Source: Flexivirga caeni (GTDB taxonomy: Bacteria; Actinomycetota; Actinomycetes; Actinomycetales; Dermatophilaceae). Taken from it: 64,000 bases of DNA. The position numbers were made by a program, and so were the translations under genes. Shown one piece after another: positions 53,126 through 61,935 of this stretch (its first letter is position 1; each line of letters starts with the position of its first letter). Under the pieces are notes generated by a model. The model did not search any database, had not been told where the DNA came from, and saw nothing but the letters and a program-made list of their open reading frames with translations. The stretch is taken from the NCBI RefSeq assembly GCF_003724155.1, contig NZ_RJJQ01000007.1:164686-228685 (forward strand), in the 5' to 3' direction.

Positions 53126-53941
53126 TCAGAGGAAAATCCCGCGCGTCAGACCACCGTCGATACCGAGGGACTCGCCGGTAATCCCGCCGCTGGCCGGCGA
53201 GGCGAGCCAGCACACGGTGTCGGCGACCTCATCGGCGCTGAGTATCCGACGGATGGGGGTGCGGTTGATGAAGTTCTGCTCAACCTGCTCCGGTGTGATC
53301 CCCTCGGCCGCGGCATTCTTCGCATACAGCTCGTGAATGTGCTCGGTCTCGATGACGCCCGGGTGCACCGTGTTGACGGTGATGCCGTCCGGGCCGAGCT
53401 GATCGGAGAGCACCTTGGTCATGCGCACCACCGCGACATTGCGCATGCCGGAAAGTGCGTGGCTGGCGCGCCCGGTCAGACCGCCGATATTGACGATCCG
53501 GCCATAGTGATGCTGGCGCATCACCGGAGCGACTGCCTTAATGCAGCGGAAATATCCGACGACCTTGGTGTTCAGGTCAGCAAGTAGCGCCTCGGGGTCG
53601 GCGGAGGCGACATCGTTGCGGACGAGACCGGCGGGCGCCGCAGCTGCGTTGACGAGGATGGCGAGTGGACCGAGTCCGGCAGCTCGGGCAGCGAGCTCGT
53701 CTACCGATACGGTGTCGGTCGTGTCGGCCGGGACCGCGACGACGGTGCCGCCCATCTCGGACATGATCTGATCGGCCGCGTCTTCGAGGATCGCACTTCG
53801 CCGTGCAGCGATGACCACCGTCGCGCCGTGGCCGACCAGCGCGCGCGCAATGGCCTTGCCGATACCAAATCCCCCACCGGTGACGATGGCGACCTGCCCG
53901 TCGAACTGACTGCCGTTGACAGCTGTACTGGAGTTGCTCAT
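53126..53941 (-). CDS. Short-chain dehydrogenase/reductase-like protein with altered active site
   Basis: A 271-residue SDR-fold protein. Rossmann motif VAIVTGGGFGIGKAIARAL and NAA-type motif LVNAAAAPAG are normal, and the C-terminal IDGGLTRG is typical. At the active site, NIGGLTGRAS is followed by SGMRNVAVVRMTK where active enzymes have YxxxK, so the catalytic Tyr and Lys appear replaced by Ser and Asn, and the catalytic Ser by Gly. It may be an NAD(P)-binding non-redox protein or use other residues. ATGA overlap with the aldehyde dehydrogenase gene. Confidence 0.85.
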   Translation of the reverse strand: MSNSSTAVNGSQFDGQVAIVTGGGFGIGKAIARALVGHGATVVIAARRSAILEDAADQIMSEMGGTVVAVPADTTDTVSVDELAARAAGLGPLAILVNAAAAPAGLVRNDVASADPEALLADLNTKVVGYFRCIKAVAPVMRQHHYGRIVNIGGLTGRASHALSGMRNVAVVRMTKVLSDQLGPDGITVNTVHPGVIETEHIHELYAKNAAAEGITPEQVEQNFINRTPIRRILSADEVADTVCWLASPASGGITGESLGIDGGLTRGIFL

Positions 53942-55449
53942 GTGATGTTCACCCACACACTCTTGGTTTCGGTGTACTGCTCGAGGACGGCACGGCCCAT
54001 CTCCCGTCCCCACCCGGATTGCTTGAATCCCCCGAAGGGAGAGGCCGGGTCGGTCAGGTTGTAACAGTTGATCCACACGGTTCCGGCCTGGATCGCACCG
54101 GCGATTCGGTGTGCCGCGCGCAGGTCACCGGTCCAGATCCCGGCGGCCAGCCCGTACGGTGAGTCGTTCGCCATCTCTACGAGTTCATCCAGGTCGTTCC
54201 AGCGCATGGCCACGAGCACCGGTCCGAAGATCTCCTCACGGACGACTCTCATCCGGTGTGTGGTCTCGACCAGTACGGTGGGTTCGAGGAAGTAGCCGTC
54301 GACGTTGCCGGCCGGTAGATCCACCGGCCGGCCGCCGCCGGCGACGACCACCGCACCGTCCTCGACTCCCGAGTCGATGTACGAGCTGACCGTGGCCAGC
54401 TGCCGGGAGGAGACCAGTGGCCCCATCTGGGTCTGCGGGTCGGTGCCCGGCCCGACCCTGATGTTGCGAGCCCGGTCGATCAGTGCGTTCATGACGTCGT
54501 CGTAGATGTCGTTGTGTACGTACAACCGTGAACCTGCCGTGCAGGTCTGTCCCTGGTTGAAGAAGATTCCTTCGGCTGCTGCCGCAGCGACCTCTACCGG
54601 GTCGGCGTCCGGGAGCGCGATGTGCGGTGACTTCCCGCCCAGCTCCAGCGACACTCTCTTCATATTCCCCAGCGCCGCTCGGGTGATCATCCGGCCGACC
54701 TCGGTTGAGCCGGTGAAAGCCACCTTGTCGACGTCCGGATGCTCGGCGATCGCGGCGCCCACCACCGAGCCGGTGCCGGTGACCACATTCACCACTCCCG
54801 GCGGGAAACCTGCCTCCCCGATCAGTTCGGCCAGCCGAAGCGTGGACAGCGAGGTGTCCTCTGCGGGTTTTAGGACGACGGTGTTGCCCATTGCAAGCGC
54901 CGGCGCCAGCTTCCATGTCGCCATCGACACAGGGAAGTTCCACGGCACGATCGCCCCGACGACACCGACGGGTTCGTGCACCGTGTAATTGAGGATCTCG
55001 AGGTTGTTGCGTGGCGAGAGCGGGATGGTGCTGCCCTCGAACTTGCTCGGCCAGCCCGCGAAGTAGCGGAACAGTTTGCTGGTTGTGCCGACATCGACCG
55101 CCCGTGCGACGGACATCGGCTTTCCATTGTCCAACGACTCGATCAGCGCGAGTTCGTCGGCGTACTGGTCAACCAGCTCGGCCAGCCGGTGCAACAACTC
55201 CCCGCGCGCGAGCGGTGTCAGCTCGCGCCAGGCCGGGAGCGTCAGCGCCCGGCGGGCGGCACGGACCGCGTCGTCCACATCGGCGACGGTCCCCCGCGCG
55301 ATGCTCGCCAGGTGCCGGCCGGTCGCCGGATTCAACGATTCCAGCATGGCTGCGTCGCTGCTCCGCTGCCAATGCCCATCGATGTAGTGCCCATGGTCCC
55401 GGGAGAGGAACTCACGCACCCGATCAGGGACTGGGGCGGGCCCGGTCAC
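53938..55449 (-). CDS. Aldehyde dehydrogenase (first copy)
   Basis: A 503-residue NAD(P)-dependent aldehyde dehydrogenase. Seen: VGAIVPWNFPVSMATWKLAP, VAFTGSTEVGRM, catalytic Glu in SLELGGKSPHIAL, catalytic Cys in FFNQGQTCTAGSRLYV, and EEIFGPVLVAMRW. It oxidises an aldehyde, probably that produced by the TPP-dependent decarboxylase (gene overlap ATGA) or the amine oxidase, to a carboxylic acid. Only moderately similar to the second copy at 58070, suggesting two different aldehydes. Confidence 0.94.
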   Translation of the reverse strand: MTGPAPVPDRVREFLSRDHGHYIDGHWQRSSDAAMLESLNPATGRHLASIARGTVADVDDAVRAARRALTLPAWRELTPLARGELLHRLAELVDQYADELALIESLDNGKPMSVARAVDVGTTSKLFRYFAGWPSKFEGSTIPLSPRNNLEILNYTVHEPVGVVGAIVPWNFPVSMATWKLAPALAMGNTVVLKPAEDTSLSTLRLAELIGEAGFPPGVVNVVTGTGSVVGAAIAEHPDVDKVAFTGSTEVGRMITRAALGNMKRVSLELGGKSPHIALPDADPVEVAAAAAEGIFFNQGQTCTAGSRLYVHNDIYDDVMNALIDRARNIRVGPGTDPQTQMGPLVSSRQLATVSSYIDSGVEDGAVVVAGGGRPVDLPAGNVDGYFLEPTVLVETTHRMRVVREEIFGPVLVAMRWNDLDELVEMANDSPYGLAAGIWTGDLRAAHRIAGAIQAGTVWINCYNLTDPASPFGGFKQSGWGREMGRAVLEQYTETKSVWVNIT

Positions 55450-56999
55450 AGCGACATCTCGATCAGGTGCGGTCCGCCGTCGGCGAGCGCCTTGGACAGA
55501 GCGGTGTCCAACTCTCCTGCCGTGCCCGCTCGGTAGGCGGGCACCCCGAATCCGGCGGCGAGCGCGGTCCAGTCCATCAGCGGGTCGTCGAGACTGGTCA
55601 GGCGCTCGGCCTGCGGTCCGAACTCGGCGTTTCCGGACCGGCTTAGTTCGGTTCGCAGCACGTTGTAGGAGTGATTCGCGGCGATTAGCACGACAACGTC
55701 GGCATCTTCACGGGCCATCGTCCACAGCGCCTGCGTCGTGTAGAGGGCACTGCCATCGGATTGCAGCGCAATCACCGGTCTGGTCGGTGCGGCGATGGCC
55801 GCACCGAGCGCGCACGGCAAGCCCTGGCCGATCGCCCCGCCGGTATTGGTGAGCACAGTGTGTGGAACCGACCCCGCCGCGGCGGTGTAGAAGGGATATC
55901 CGCAGGTGCCACCCTCGACCGACACGATCGCATTCTCCGGGAGCCGGGCGGCCACTACTTTGCCCACGAAGTCACCGGTCAGCTTTGCCCCGGAGTCGAT
56001 AGTCTCCTTCGAAGGGATGGCCGTCATGCTTGCCCCGTCCGCTGCCAGCGCCAGCGCGAGGTCGACGAGAGCTTGTTCAGCGTCCTCATGGGGCCGGGCG
56101 AGGTGAGTGAGGCTGCCTGCCGGGCAGAGAAGGCTCGGAACGTTCTCGTAGCCGAAGTACGCAACAGGCTCCTCCGCGCCGGCGACTGCGACGACGTCAC
56201 TGTGCGCGAGCGCGGAAATTGCCCGTTCCGGGAAGTATGGCAACCGGTCCAGGTCAGGCAGACCACCGCCGCGTTCTGCGGTCGCCGGGAAAGTTTCGCT
56301 GTACGCGACTGCTCCGGTGTGGGCGGCGATCTGGCCGGCTGCGCGTTGGCCCCGGCGACTCAGGCCGTTGCCGCCTACCACGATAGTGGCCCGGCGACCG
56401 GCCTCACGAAGCTGGCGCGCAACGGCCTCGATCCGATCGGCTGACACCACTGGACGGGCGGTGGCTTCATACGGCACCGGCTCGGCGTCGGTGGCTCGGG
56501 CGTACTGGTAATCGGCGGGAACGATGAGAGTGCTGACCCCGAGATGGATGCGCGCGTCGGCGATCACCGCGATAGTCTCAGCCCCGATATCGGCGCGGGA
56601 CCGGACCGTCCGGGTCGTTCCGACGGTGGCAGCCAGGGCGGCGATGTCCGAAGACAACGGCGCATCGTAGGGCAGGTGCCACGACGCGTGCTCTCCCACA
56701 ATGTTGACCACAGGCGTGTTGGCCCGACGGGCGTTGTGCAGGTTTGCCAGGCCGTTGGCCAGGCCGGGACCCAGATGCAACAGCGTCATCGCCGGCCGAC
56801 CCGCGATCCGCGCGTACCCGTCGGCCGCCCCGGTACAGACGTTCTCGTGTAGTCCGAGCACCGCTCGGACGCCCGGGACTTCATCCAGAGCCGCCACAAA
56901 GGCCATCTCCGTGGTGCCGGGATTGGCGAAACACACCTCAATGCCCGATCGCATGGCACTACGCACTATCGTCTCGGAGCCGGTGCTCAGGTAGGTCAC
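55446..56999 (-). CDS. Thiamine-diphosphate-dependent 2-oxoacid decarboxylase-like enzyme
   Basis: A 517-residue acetolactate-synthase/benzoylformate-decarboxylase-type ThDP enzyme. Seen: FANPGTTEMAFVAALDEVPG, catalytic Glu in LGLHENVCTGAADGYAR, a middle domain with VVGGNGLSRRGQRAAG, and the ThDP/Mg motif QSDGSALYTTQALW...NHSYN. Being fused by overlap to an aldehyde dehydrogenase, it most likely decarboxylates an aryl 2-oxoacid to an aldehyde. GTG at 56999 with AAGGA upstream is chosen over the TTG at 57017. First gene of the 11-gene operon; an operator pair lies across its leader. Confidence 0.88.
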   Translation of the reverse strand: MTYLSTGSETIVRSAMRSGIEVCFANPGTTEMAFVAALDEVPGVRAVLGLHENVCTGAADGYARIAGRPAMTLLHLGPGLANGLANLHNARRANTPVVNIVGEHASWHLPYDAPLSSDIAALAATVGTTRTVRSRADIGAETIAVIADARIHLGVSTLIVPADYQYARATDAEPVPYEATARPVVSADRIEAVARQLREAGRRATIVVGGNGLSRRGQRAAGQIAAHTGAVAYSETFPATAERGGGLPDLDRLPYFPERAISALAHSDVVAVAGAEEPVAYFGYENVPSLLCPAGSLTHLARPHEDAEQALVDLALALAADGASMTAIPSKETIDSGAKLTGDFVGKVVAARLPENAIVSVEGGTCGYPFYTAAAGSVPHTVLTNTGGAIGQGLPCALGAAIAAPTRPVIALQSDGSALYTTQALWTMAREDADVVVLIAANHSYNVLRTELSRSGNAEFGPQAERLTSLDDPLMDWTALAAGFGVPAYRAGTAGELDTALSKALADGGPHLIEMSL

Positions 57000-57010
57000 T
57001 ATGAAGTCCT

Positions 57011-57047
57011 TGATCAATTATCGTACTTCATGAACGTTAATCGATAC
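57011..57047. promoter_or_regulatory. IclR-type operator pair before the 11-gene operon
   Basis: TGATCAATTATCGTACT (57011-57027, 11 of 14 fixed positions of AGTNCGATNATCGNACT) and TGAACGTTAATCGATAC (57031-57047, 8 of 14), exactly 20 bp apart, immediately upstream of the decarboxylase start. Confidence 0.6.
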
Positions 57048-57113
57048 TGTAGCGCACTTGTCCGGCGAGGGGAAGCGATGATTCGGACCAAGAAGCCGGA
57101 CGACGAGCAGAAA

Positions 57114-57142
57114 CCTCCCGTCCGGCATTGCCGGACGGGAGG
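57114..57142 (-). terminator. Hairpin terminator of the IclR gene
   Basis: Perfect 13-bp inverted repeat CCTCCCGTCCGGC / GCCGGACGGGAGG with a 3-nt loop, followed on the minus strand by TTTCTGC. It lies 43 bp after the IclR stop and before the operator of the next operon, insulating the two units. Confidence 0.8.
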
Positions 57143-57184
57143 CTTCTGCAGTGCAGCGACTCGGCGCGAGGTTTCCTGGGTGGC

Positions 57185-57877
57185 TCAGTCCCGCCCTGGC
57201 ACCCCGGCAAGCCGGGAAGCAGCGTCTGCGGCGGCGGCCATCACCGCGGTGGGAACCGTCACGTCGGTCAGCTTCGAGCCAAGCTGGACGACTCCGACGC
57301 TGGCCGTCGCCCAGTCCGAAGTGACAATTGGCGCTGCCACCCCGACCGCACCGGACTGCAGCTCCCCCGCGGTGACCGCATAACCACGCGCGCGCGCCCG
57401 GGCGATGTCTTTCGGCTCCTGATCCGCGGCGGGCCGTCCGGCCAGGATCGCCACTCCGTCGGCACCCAGGCCGAGCGGACGGCGTACACCCTCACGCATC
57501 GCGATGTGGAATGTGCTGCCCGCGGGCTCCTCAGTGAGCAGGACCAGGGCTTCGTCGCCATCGGCCACTGTGAGGATCGCGGTGCTATTTGTCTGGCTAC
57601 TCAGCCGCCGAAGAACTGGCAACACGGCGGCCTGCAGTCTCGGCCGCAGCCGGCTGGCGAGCTCGGCGACGCCGATGCCAAGTACATAGCGCGTGTCGGC
57701 ACGTCCGATCAGACGATGCACTTCCAGAGTGCGCAACAGCCGGTAGACCACGGCGCGGGCAGTCGCCAACTCCTCGGCAATCTCAGCCGCGCTCAGACCG
57801 TCCGGATGGGCGGCCAGAAGTGAGAGCACCGTCAGGCCGCGATCCAGAGTCTGCGAGGTTTCCCCAGTCGACAGCAT
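57185..57877 (-). CDS. IclR-family transcriptional regulator
   Basis: A 230-residue IclR regulator: N-terminal winged helix (TLDRGLTVLSLLAAHPDGLS and LATARAVVYRLLRTLEVHRL) and C-terminal GAF-like effector domain (STAILTVADGDEALVLLT; GADGVAILAGRPA). It sits between the decarboxylase operon and the divergent aldehyde-dehydrogenase operon, and a 17-bp palindrome occurs in duplicate before all four transcription units of the cluster, so it is the probable pathway regulator, with a pathway acid or amine as effector (inference). Confidence 0.92.
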   Translation of the reverse strand: MLSTGETSQTLDRGLTVLSLLAAHPDGLSAAEIAEELATARAVVYRLLRTLEVHRLIGRADTRYVLGIGVAELASRLRPRLQAAVLPVLRRLSSQTNSTAILTVADGDEALVLLTEEPAGSTFHIAMREGVRRPLGLGADGVAILAGRPAADQEPKDIARARARGYAVTAGELQSGAVGVAAPIVTSDWATASVGVVQLGSKLTDVTVPTAVMAAAADAASRLAGVPGRD

Positions 57878-58002
57878 CCTGTCCCCTCCAACCTAAATGA
57901 CACGATCCTGGACACTGACCATTGCTCGGTTCCGCCGGGCACGGTCTGACTGGTATAGCACACATCAGCTCGTTCGCATCGTAGTCCGTGATCTCGAAAC
58001 AG

Positions 58003-58033
58003 TTGACGAGAGAAGGGGCAATCGGTTTACAAT
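58003..58033 (+). promoter_or_regulatory. Probable SigA promoter of the second aldehyde-dehydrogenase operon
   Basis: TTGACG (58003-58008), 19-bp spacer, TACAAT (58028-58033). The -10 directly abuts the operator pair that follows, so a bound regulator would cover the transcription start. Confidence 0.5.
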
Positions 58034-58070
58034 AGTACGACTATCGCCCCAGAAGGACTTTTATCGTACA
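58034..58070. promoter_or_regulatory. IclR-type operator pair before the second aldehyde dehydrogenase gene
   Basis: AGTACGACTATCGCCCC (58034-58050, 11 of 14 fixed positions of AGTNCGATNATCGNACT) and AGGACTTTTATCGTACA (58054-58070, 10 of 14), exactly 20 bp apart, between the -10 element and the ATG at 58070. Confidence 0.65.
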
Positions 58071-59554
58071 TGCGCACACGTCAACAAGCTGAAGAGCTGG
58101 CTCGCAGCATTCCGATCATGCCGTTCGTCGACGGCCAGTGGCTGGACCAGCAAAACCCTCAGAGTTTCCCGGTGATCGACCCAACCACCGAGAAGACCCT
58201 GACAGGCGTCGCCGAGACTGGTGACGCCGGAGTCGATTGCGCCGTGTCTGCGGCGCGTCGTGCACTTGATACCGGTTCCTGGGGTCGACTCGACGGCGCC
58301 GCACGTGGCCAGCTGCTCAACATGCTGGCCGATCTGATCGAGCAACGCGCAGAAGATTTCGCCGACCTGGAGTGCCTGGACGTCGGTAAACCTGCTATCG
58401 AGCCACGAGTTATCGACCTGCCTCAGACGATCGCGACATTGCGCCATTTCGCGGGCTGGGCCGACAAGATCGAAGGGCGCACGATTCCGACGCCCGGGCA
58501 CATGGGTCAGCCAACCTTGAGCTACACCGTCCGCCAACCGATCGGCGTGGTCGCCGCGATCACACCCTGGAACTCGCCGACCATGATCGGCTCATGGAAG
58601 CTCGCCCCTGCGCTGGCAGCCGGATGTCCGGTCATCCTCAAGCCCCCGGAGGATGCACCACTCACCTCCCTGTTGTTGGCCGAGCTGGTCGTTCAGGCGG
58701 GCTTCCCTGCAGGTGCGTTAGCCGTTCTCCCCGGTCGCGGGGCAACGACGGGAACCGCCCTCGTCCAGCACCCGGGGGTCGACAAGATCTCCTTCACCGG
58801 CAGCCCGGAAACCGGTCAGATCGTGGCGGCCGCCGCCGCGCGGGGCTTTCGTCCGACGACTCTTGAGCTGGGCGGCAAGAGCCCCCAGATCGTGTTCGCC
58901 GACGCCGATCTCGAGGCTGCTGCCGACGGTGTGGCGCTCGGCGTCTTCGCCAACCAGGGTGAGGTCTGCGCGGCCGGTAGCCGAATCCTGGTCGACCGCT
59001 CGGTGCATGACGAGTTCGTGGAACTGCTTGCGAACCGGGCCGGCAAGGTCGTCGTCGGCGACCCGTTCGAGCCCGGTACGACAATGGGCGCACTGATCAA
59101 CGCCAAGCAGCGCGCTCGGGTACAGGGCTACATCGACCGCGGACGCGAAGAAGGTGCACACCCCGTCATCGGAGGCGGCCGGTCCGAGCACGATGTTGGC
59201 TACTTCGTCGAGCCAACTCTATTCACCGCGGCGACCAACGAGATGACAATCGCCCGGGAAGAGATCTTCGGACCGGTTGGAGCGATCATCGCATTCGACG
59301 ACGTCGACCGTGCTGTGGCGATCGCCAACGACAGCCGTTACGCACTGGCCGCCACCGTCTGGACACGCGAACTGAGCCGGGCGCACGACATCGCGCGCCG
59401 GATCCAGGCCGGCGCCGTTGCGATCAACGGCTGGTCGCCGCTGGATCCCCGGCTGCCGTGGGGAGGGTCCAAACACAGCGGCCTCGGCCGCGAATTGGGC
59501 CGTGCCGGCATCGACGAGAACACCGAGGAGAAGACAATCACAATAGTTCTCTAA
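58070..59554 (+). CDS. Aldehyde dehydrogenase (second copy)
   Basis: A 494-residue aldehyde dehydrogenase of the betaine/aromatic-aldehyde type. Seen: VVAAITPWNSPTMIGSWKLA, ISFTGSPETGQIV, catalytic Glu in TTLELGGKSPQIV, catalytic Cys in FANQGEVCAAGSRILV, EEIFGPVGAIIAF. Oxidises an aldehyde to the acid; the amine oxidase product is a good candidate because both genes carry the same operator. First of three plus-strand genes. The ATG overlaps the end of the operator pair. Confidence 0.94.
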   Translation: MRTRQQAEELARSIPIMPFVDGQWLDQQNPQSFPVIDPTTEKTLTGVAETGDAGVDCAVSAARRALDTGSWGRLDGAARGQLLNMLADLIEQRAEDFADLECLDVGKPAIEPRVIDLPQTIATLRHFAGWADKIEGRTIPTPGHMGQPTLSYTVRQPIGVVAAITPWNSPTMIGSWKLAPALAAGCPVILKPPEDAPLTSLLLAELVVQAGFPAGALAVLPGRGATTGTALVQHPGVDKISFTGSPETGQIVAAAAARGFRPTTLELGGKSPQIVFADADLEAAADGVALGVFANQGEVCAAGSRILVDRSVHDEFVELLANRAGKVVVGDPFEPGTTMGALINAKQRARVQGYIDRGREEGAHPVIGGGRSEHDVGYFVEPTLFTAATNEMTIAREEIFGPVGAIIAFDDVDRAVAIANDSRYALAATVWTRELSRAHDIARRIQAGAVAINGWSPLDPRLPWGGSKHSGLGRELGRAGIDENTEEKTITIVL

Positions 59555-59621
59555 CCAGCACCGCATCCATCTATCCAGAACTGTCGACACTCATCGTCAA
59601 CCACCACGGAGGTACTCAGTC

Positions 59622-60248
59622 ATGTCAGCCCGAATCCTCGTCGTCTACTACAGTTCCACCGGCTCGGTGCACCGGCTGGCCGAAGCTGTCCGCGGCGGAG
59701 CCACCGAAGCTGGCGCGCAAGTCCGCCTGCGACGGGTGTCCGAACTGGCACCAGATGAAGCTATCGCAAGCAACGAGGATTGGATCGCGCACAAGCAGGC
59801 CACCGACGACGTCGTTCCAGTGGCCACTCTCGACGACCTGGAGTGGGCCAACGGATACGCGTTCGGCACCCCTACCCGGTATGGCGCACCGGCCGCGCAA
59901 CTGAAGCAGTTCATCGACTCAGCCAGCAGCCTCTGGCACGAGGGCAAGCTCGCCGACAAGCCGGTAACAACCTTTGTCTCCTCTGCCGAACTGCACGGCG
60001 GCCAAGAGGCGACCATCCTGTCTCTGAACAACGTCTTCTACCACTGGGGCTCGATCATCGTCCCGCTCGGCTACACCGACGACATCGTCTACGCGGCTGG
60101 CGGTAACCCCTACGGCACGTCGTGGCCGGCCGGATTCCCGTCCAGCATGCCGGACGAGACAGTGTTGCAGTGTGCCCACTACCAGGGCGGACGCTTGGCC
60201 CACTTCGCCGAACTACTGTCCGCGGCACCGACGCCAGCAGCCGATTGA
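59622..60248 (+). CDS. WrbA-like NAD(P)H:quinone oxidoreductase
   Basis: A 208-residue flavodoxin-fold protein: FMN loop VVYYSSTGSVHRLAEAV, GTPTRYGAPAAQLKQFIDS, TTFVSSAELHGGQEATILSL, IIVPLGYTDDIVY. WrbA enzymes reduce quinones by two electrons, avoiding semiquinone stress, which fits a pathway making catechol/hydroquinone-type intermediates. 67 bp after the aldehyde dehydrogenase gene with a GGAGG site; one-base overlap (TGATG) with the next gene. Confidence 0.92.
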   Translation: MSARILVVYYSSTGSVHRLAEAVRGGATEAGAQVRLRRVSELAPDEAIASNEDWIAHKQATDDVVPVATLDDLEWANGYAFGTPTRYGAPAAQLKQFIDSASSLWHEGKLADKPVTTFVSSAELHGGQEATILSLNNVFYHWGSIIVPLGYTDDIVYAAGGNPYGTSWPAGFPSSMPDETVLQCAHYQGGRLAHFAELLSAAPTPAAD

Positions 60249-60901
60249 TGCACATTGCGGTGTGGTCCGAACTGCACTGCCCGTGGGCACTACTGACCGT
60301 GGACCGGCTGCGTCAGGCTCGCGAACGACACGGACTCAACGTTGTGTTCGTGCCGCGAGCCTGGCCGCTGGAGTGGGTCAACCACCACGGAACACCACGG
60401 CACATTGTTGCCGCAGAAACCGCGGCACTCGGTACCCACGAGCCGGAACTGTTCTTGCGATTCACCGGCAGTTCGTGGCCGTCGACATTTCTACCGGCCT
60501 TCGAGTTGGTCGCCGCGACCCGTCGCACACACGGGCTGCGAAGTGCCGAAGACGTCGACTACGCGCTACGCCTCGCCTTCTTCCGGCACGGTGTCGACGT
60601 CAGCATCCAGGACGGCCTGGAACGAGCACTGGAGTTGGCGAAAGACTACGGCGCACAGTTGAACACCGAGACCGTTCTGACCGAATGGTTGCGTGGCAAC
60701 CCACGCTCAGACGTCGTCGACGACTATGTTGAAAGTGGCCTACTCCCGATCCAAGGCAGTCCACAGGTCTTCTGGCCGGACGGCACCACCACGCACAATC
60801 CCGGTATGACCGATCACAAGTGGATCGGTGACCACGTGGAGCTGCGCAGCACCGACCCCGGGGCCGTCGAAAGGCTCCTGCTCGAGCGCTGCGGCGACTG
60901 A
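60248..60901 (+). CDS. DsbA/GST-kappa-type thioredoxin-fold protein
   Basis: A 217-residue cytoplasmic protein of the DsbA-like/2-hydroxychromene-2-carboxylate isomerase superfamily. Start IAVWSELHCPWALLTVDRLR carries CPWA where FrnE-type oxidoreductases have CPWC, so one redox cysteine is missing; C-terminal GSPQVFWPDGTTTHNPGM has the cis-Pro region. More consistent with a glutathione- or thiol-dependent isomerase/dehalogenase than a disulfide oxidase. TGATG overlap with wrbA-like gene; third gene of this unit. Confidence 0.82.
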   Translation: MHIAVWSELHCPWALLTVDRLRQARERHGLNVVFVPRAWPLEWVNHHGTPRHIVAAETAALGTHEPELFLRFTGSSWPSTFLPAFELVAATRRTHGLRSAEDVDYALRLAFFRHGVDVSIQDGLERALELAKDYGAQLNTETVLTEWLRGNPRSDVVDDYVESGLLPIQGSPQVFWPDGTTTHNPGMTDHKWIGDHVELRSTDPGAVERLLLERCGD

Positions 60902-60938
60902 ACCAGAGTAAATCAATCGATCTGCCGGGAAATTCTCG

Positions 60939-61812
60939 TTACGAACGGGGACTGTCGCGTTGATGAGGCCTATTCAGGGCGACTGAAATGGCAGGATCGC
61001 GGAGCCCGTGGCATCTCAGCCCCGGGCTCCCCGGGACCAGAGCGTGACAGCCTCCTGCAACTCCGCTCTTGTCGCCTTGGTCATCGACGGGTACGCGACC
61101 CACCGCCCAGTGGGCGAAGAAGCGTGGGTACTGCGCGGCGACACACTCCCCTGTTCCCGCGCCTTGCGCTGGGGCGCTAATCGTTTGTACTTCGGCGTCG
61201 GCGATCCGGCAGATGGTGTCCTTGGACACCGACGCTGCGTAGATCTCTGTGGGCACAGGGGGGCACCTCCCGCTTGCGGGAGAATCTCCCCGGTGGTCGG
61301 GCCCTTGGCGATCAGCGACAACACCACCTGCTCCACCGACCCGAGCTTGCGGGCGTGCCTGGGCACGATGACCGGTTCGAACGTGCCCGCCCGGTCCCGC
61401 GGCACCCGGACGTCGACCTTCCCGACACTTCAGTCAGCACCGTCTTCGTGCCAGTCCCGTTGCGAACATTACGAATCAGATCTTCGGCCAGCTCCTCCGG
61501 CTCGGCATTGCCAGCGTCAGCCGTCACCGGCTGCTCGCGCTTACCATGCCCGAGGTGCTCGGTCATCTCCTCCTCCAGCGAGACTTCCAGCACCATCTTG
61601 GTCAGATCCTTCGGGCAACCCCGACGGCCTGGTCAACGAGTCGCCATTGGCACGCGCTTCACGCACCAACTCGGTCATCGCCGCCAACCGGCTAGCCTGC
61701 CCTGACCCTTCTCCGGCCACCGGTCCGGCGGCTCACGCCGCCGAGCCGGCCGCTGCTGCCGTCCTGCCAGACCCTGCTTCTCCTGCGCGGTCTTGTTCAC
61801 GTGCAGTGTCAT
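60939..61812 (-). pseudogene. Decayed IS256-family transposase
   Basis: Fragments of one mutator/IS256-type transposase spread over several frames: MTELVREARANGDSLT, then KMVLEVSLEEEMTEHLGHG and NGTGTKTVLTEV, then MPRDRAGTFEPVIVPRHARK and SLIAKGPTTGEI, then MPTEIYAASVSKDTICRIAD. At least three frameshifts; the C-terminal catalytic half is missing or unrecognisable. Terminal inverted repeats were not identified. It interrupts the catabolic cluster between the DsbA-like and permease genes. Confidence 0.82.
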
Positions 61813-61935
61813 CGCTACTGACTCCGATCCCGCCCCAATCAAGGGGGCGCGACACGGACCAGAAGCACTAAATTTGCGATAATCCGAGAAGCTGCTGCCC
61901 AGATGCCTTGACGTGCACTTCTTGCCTACGTTGTG

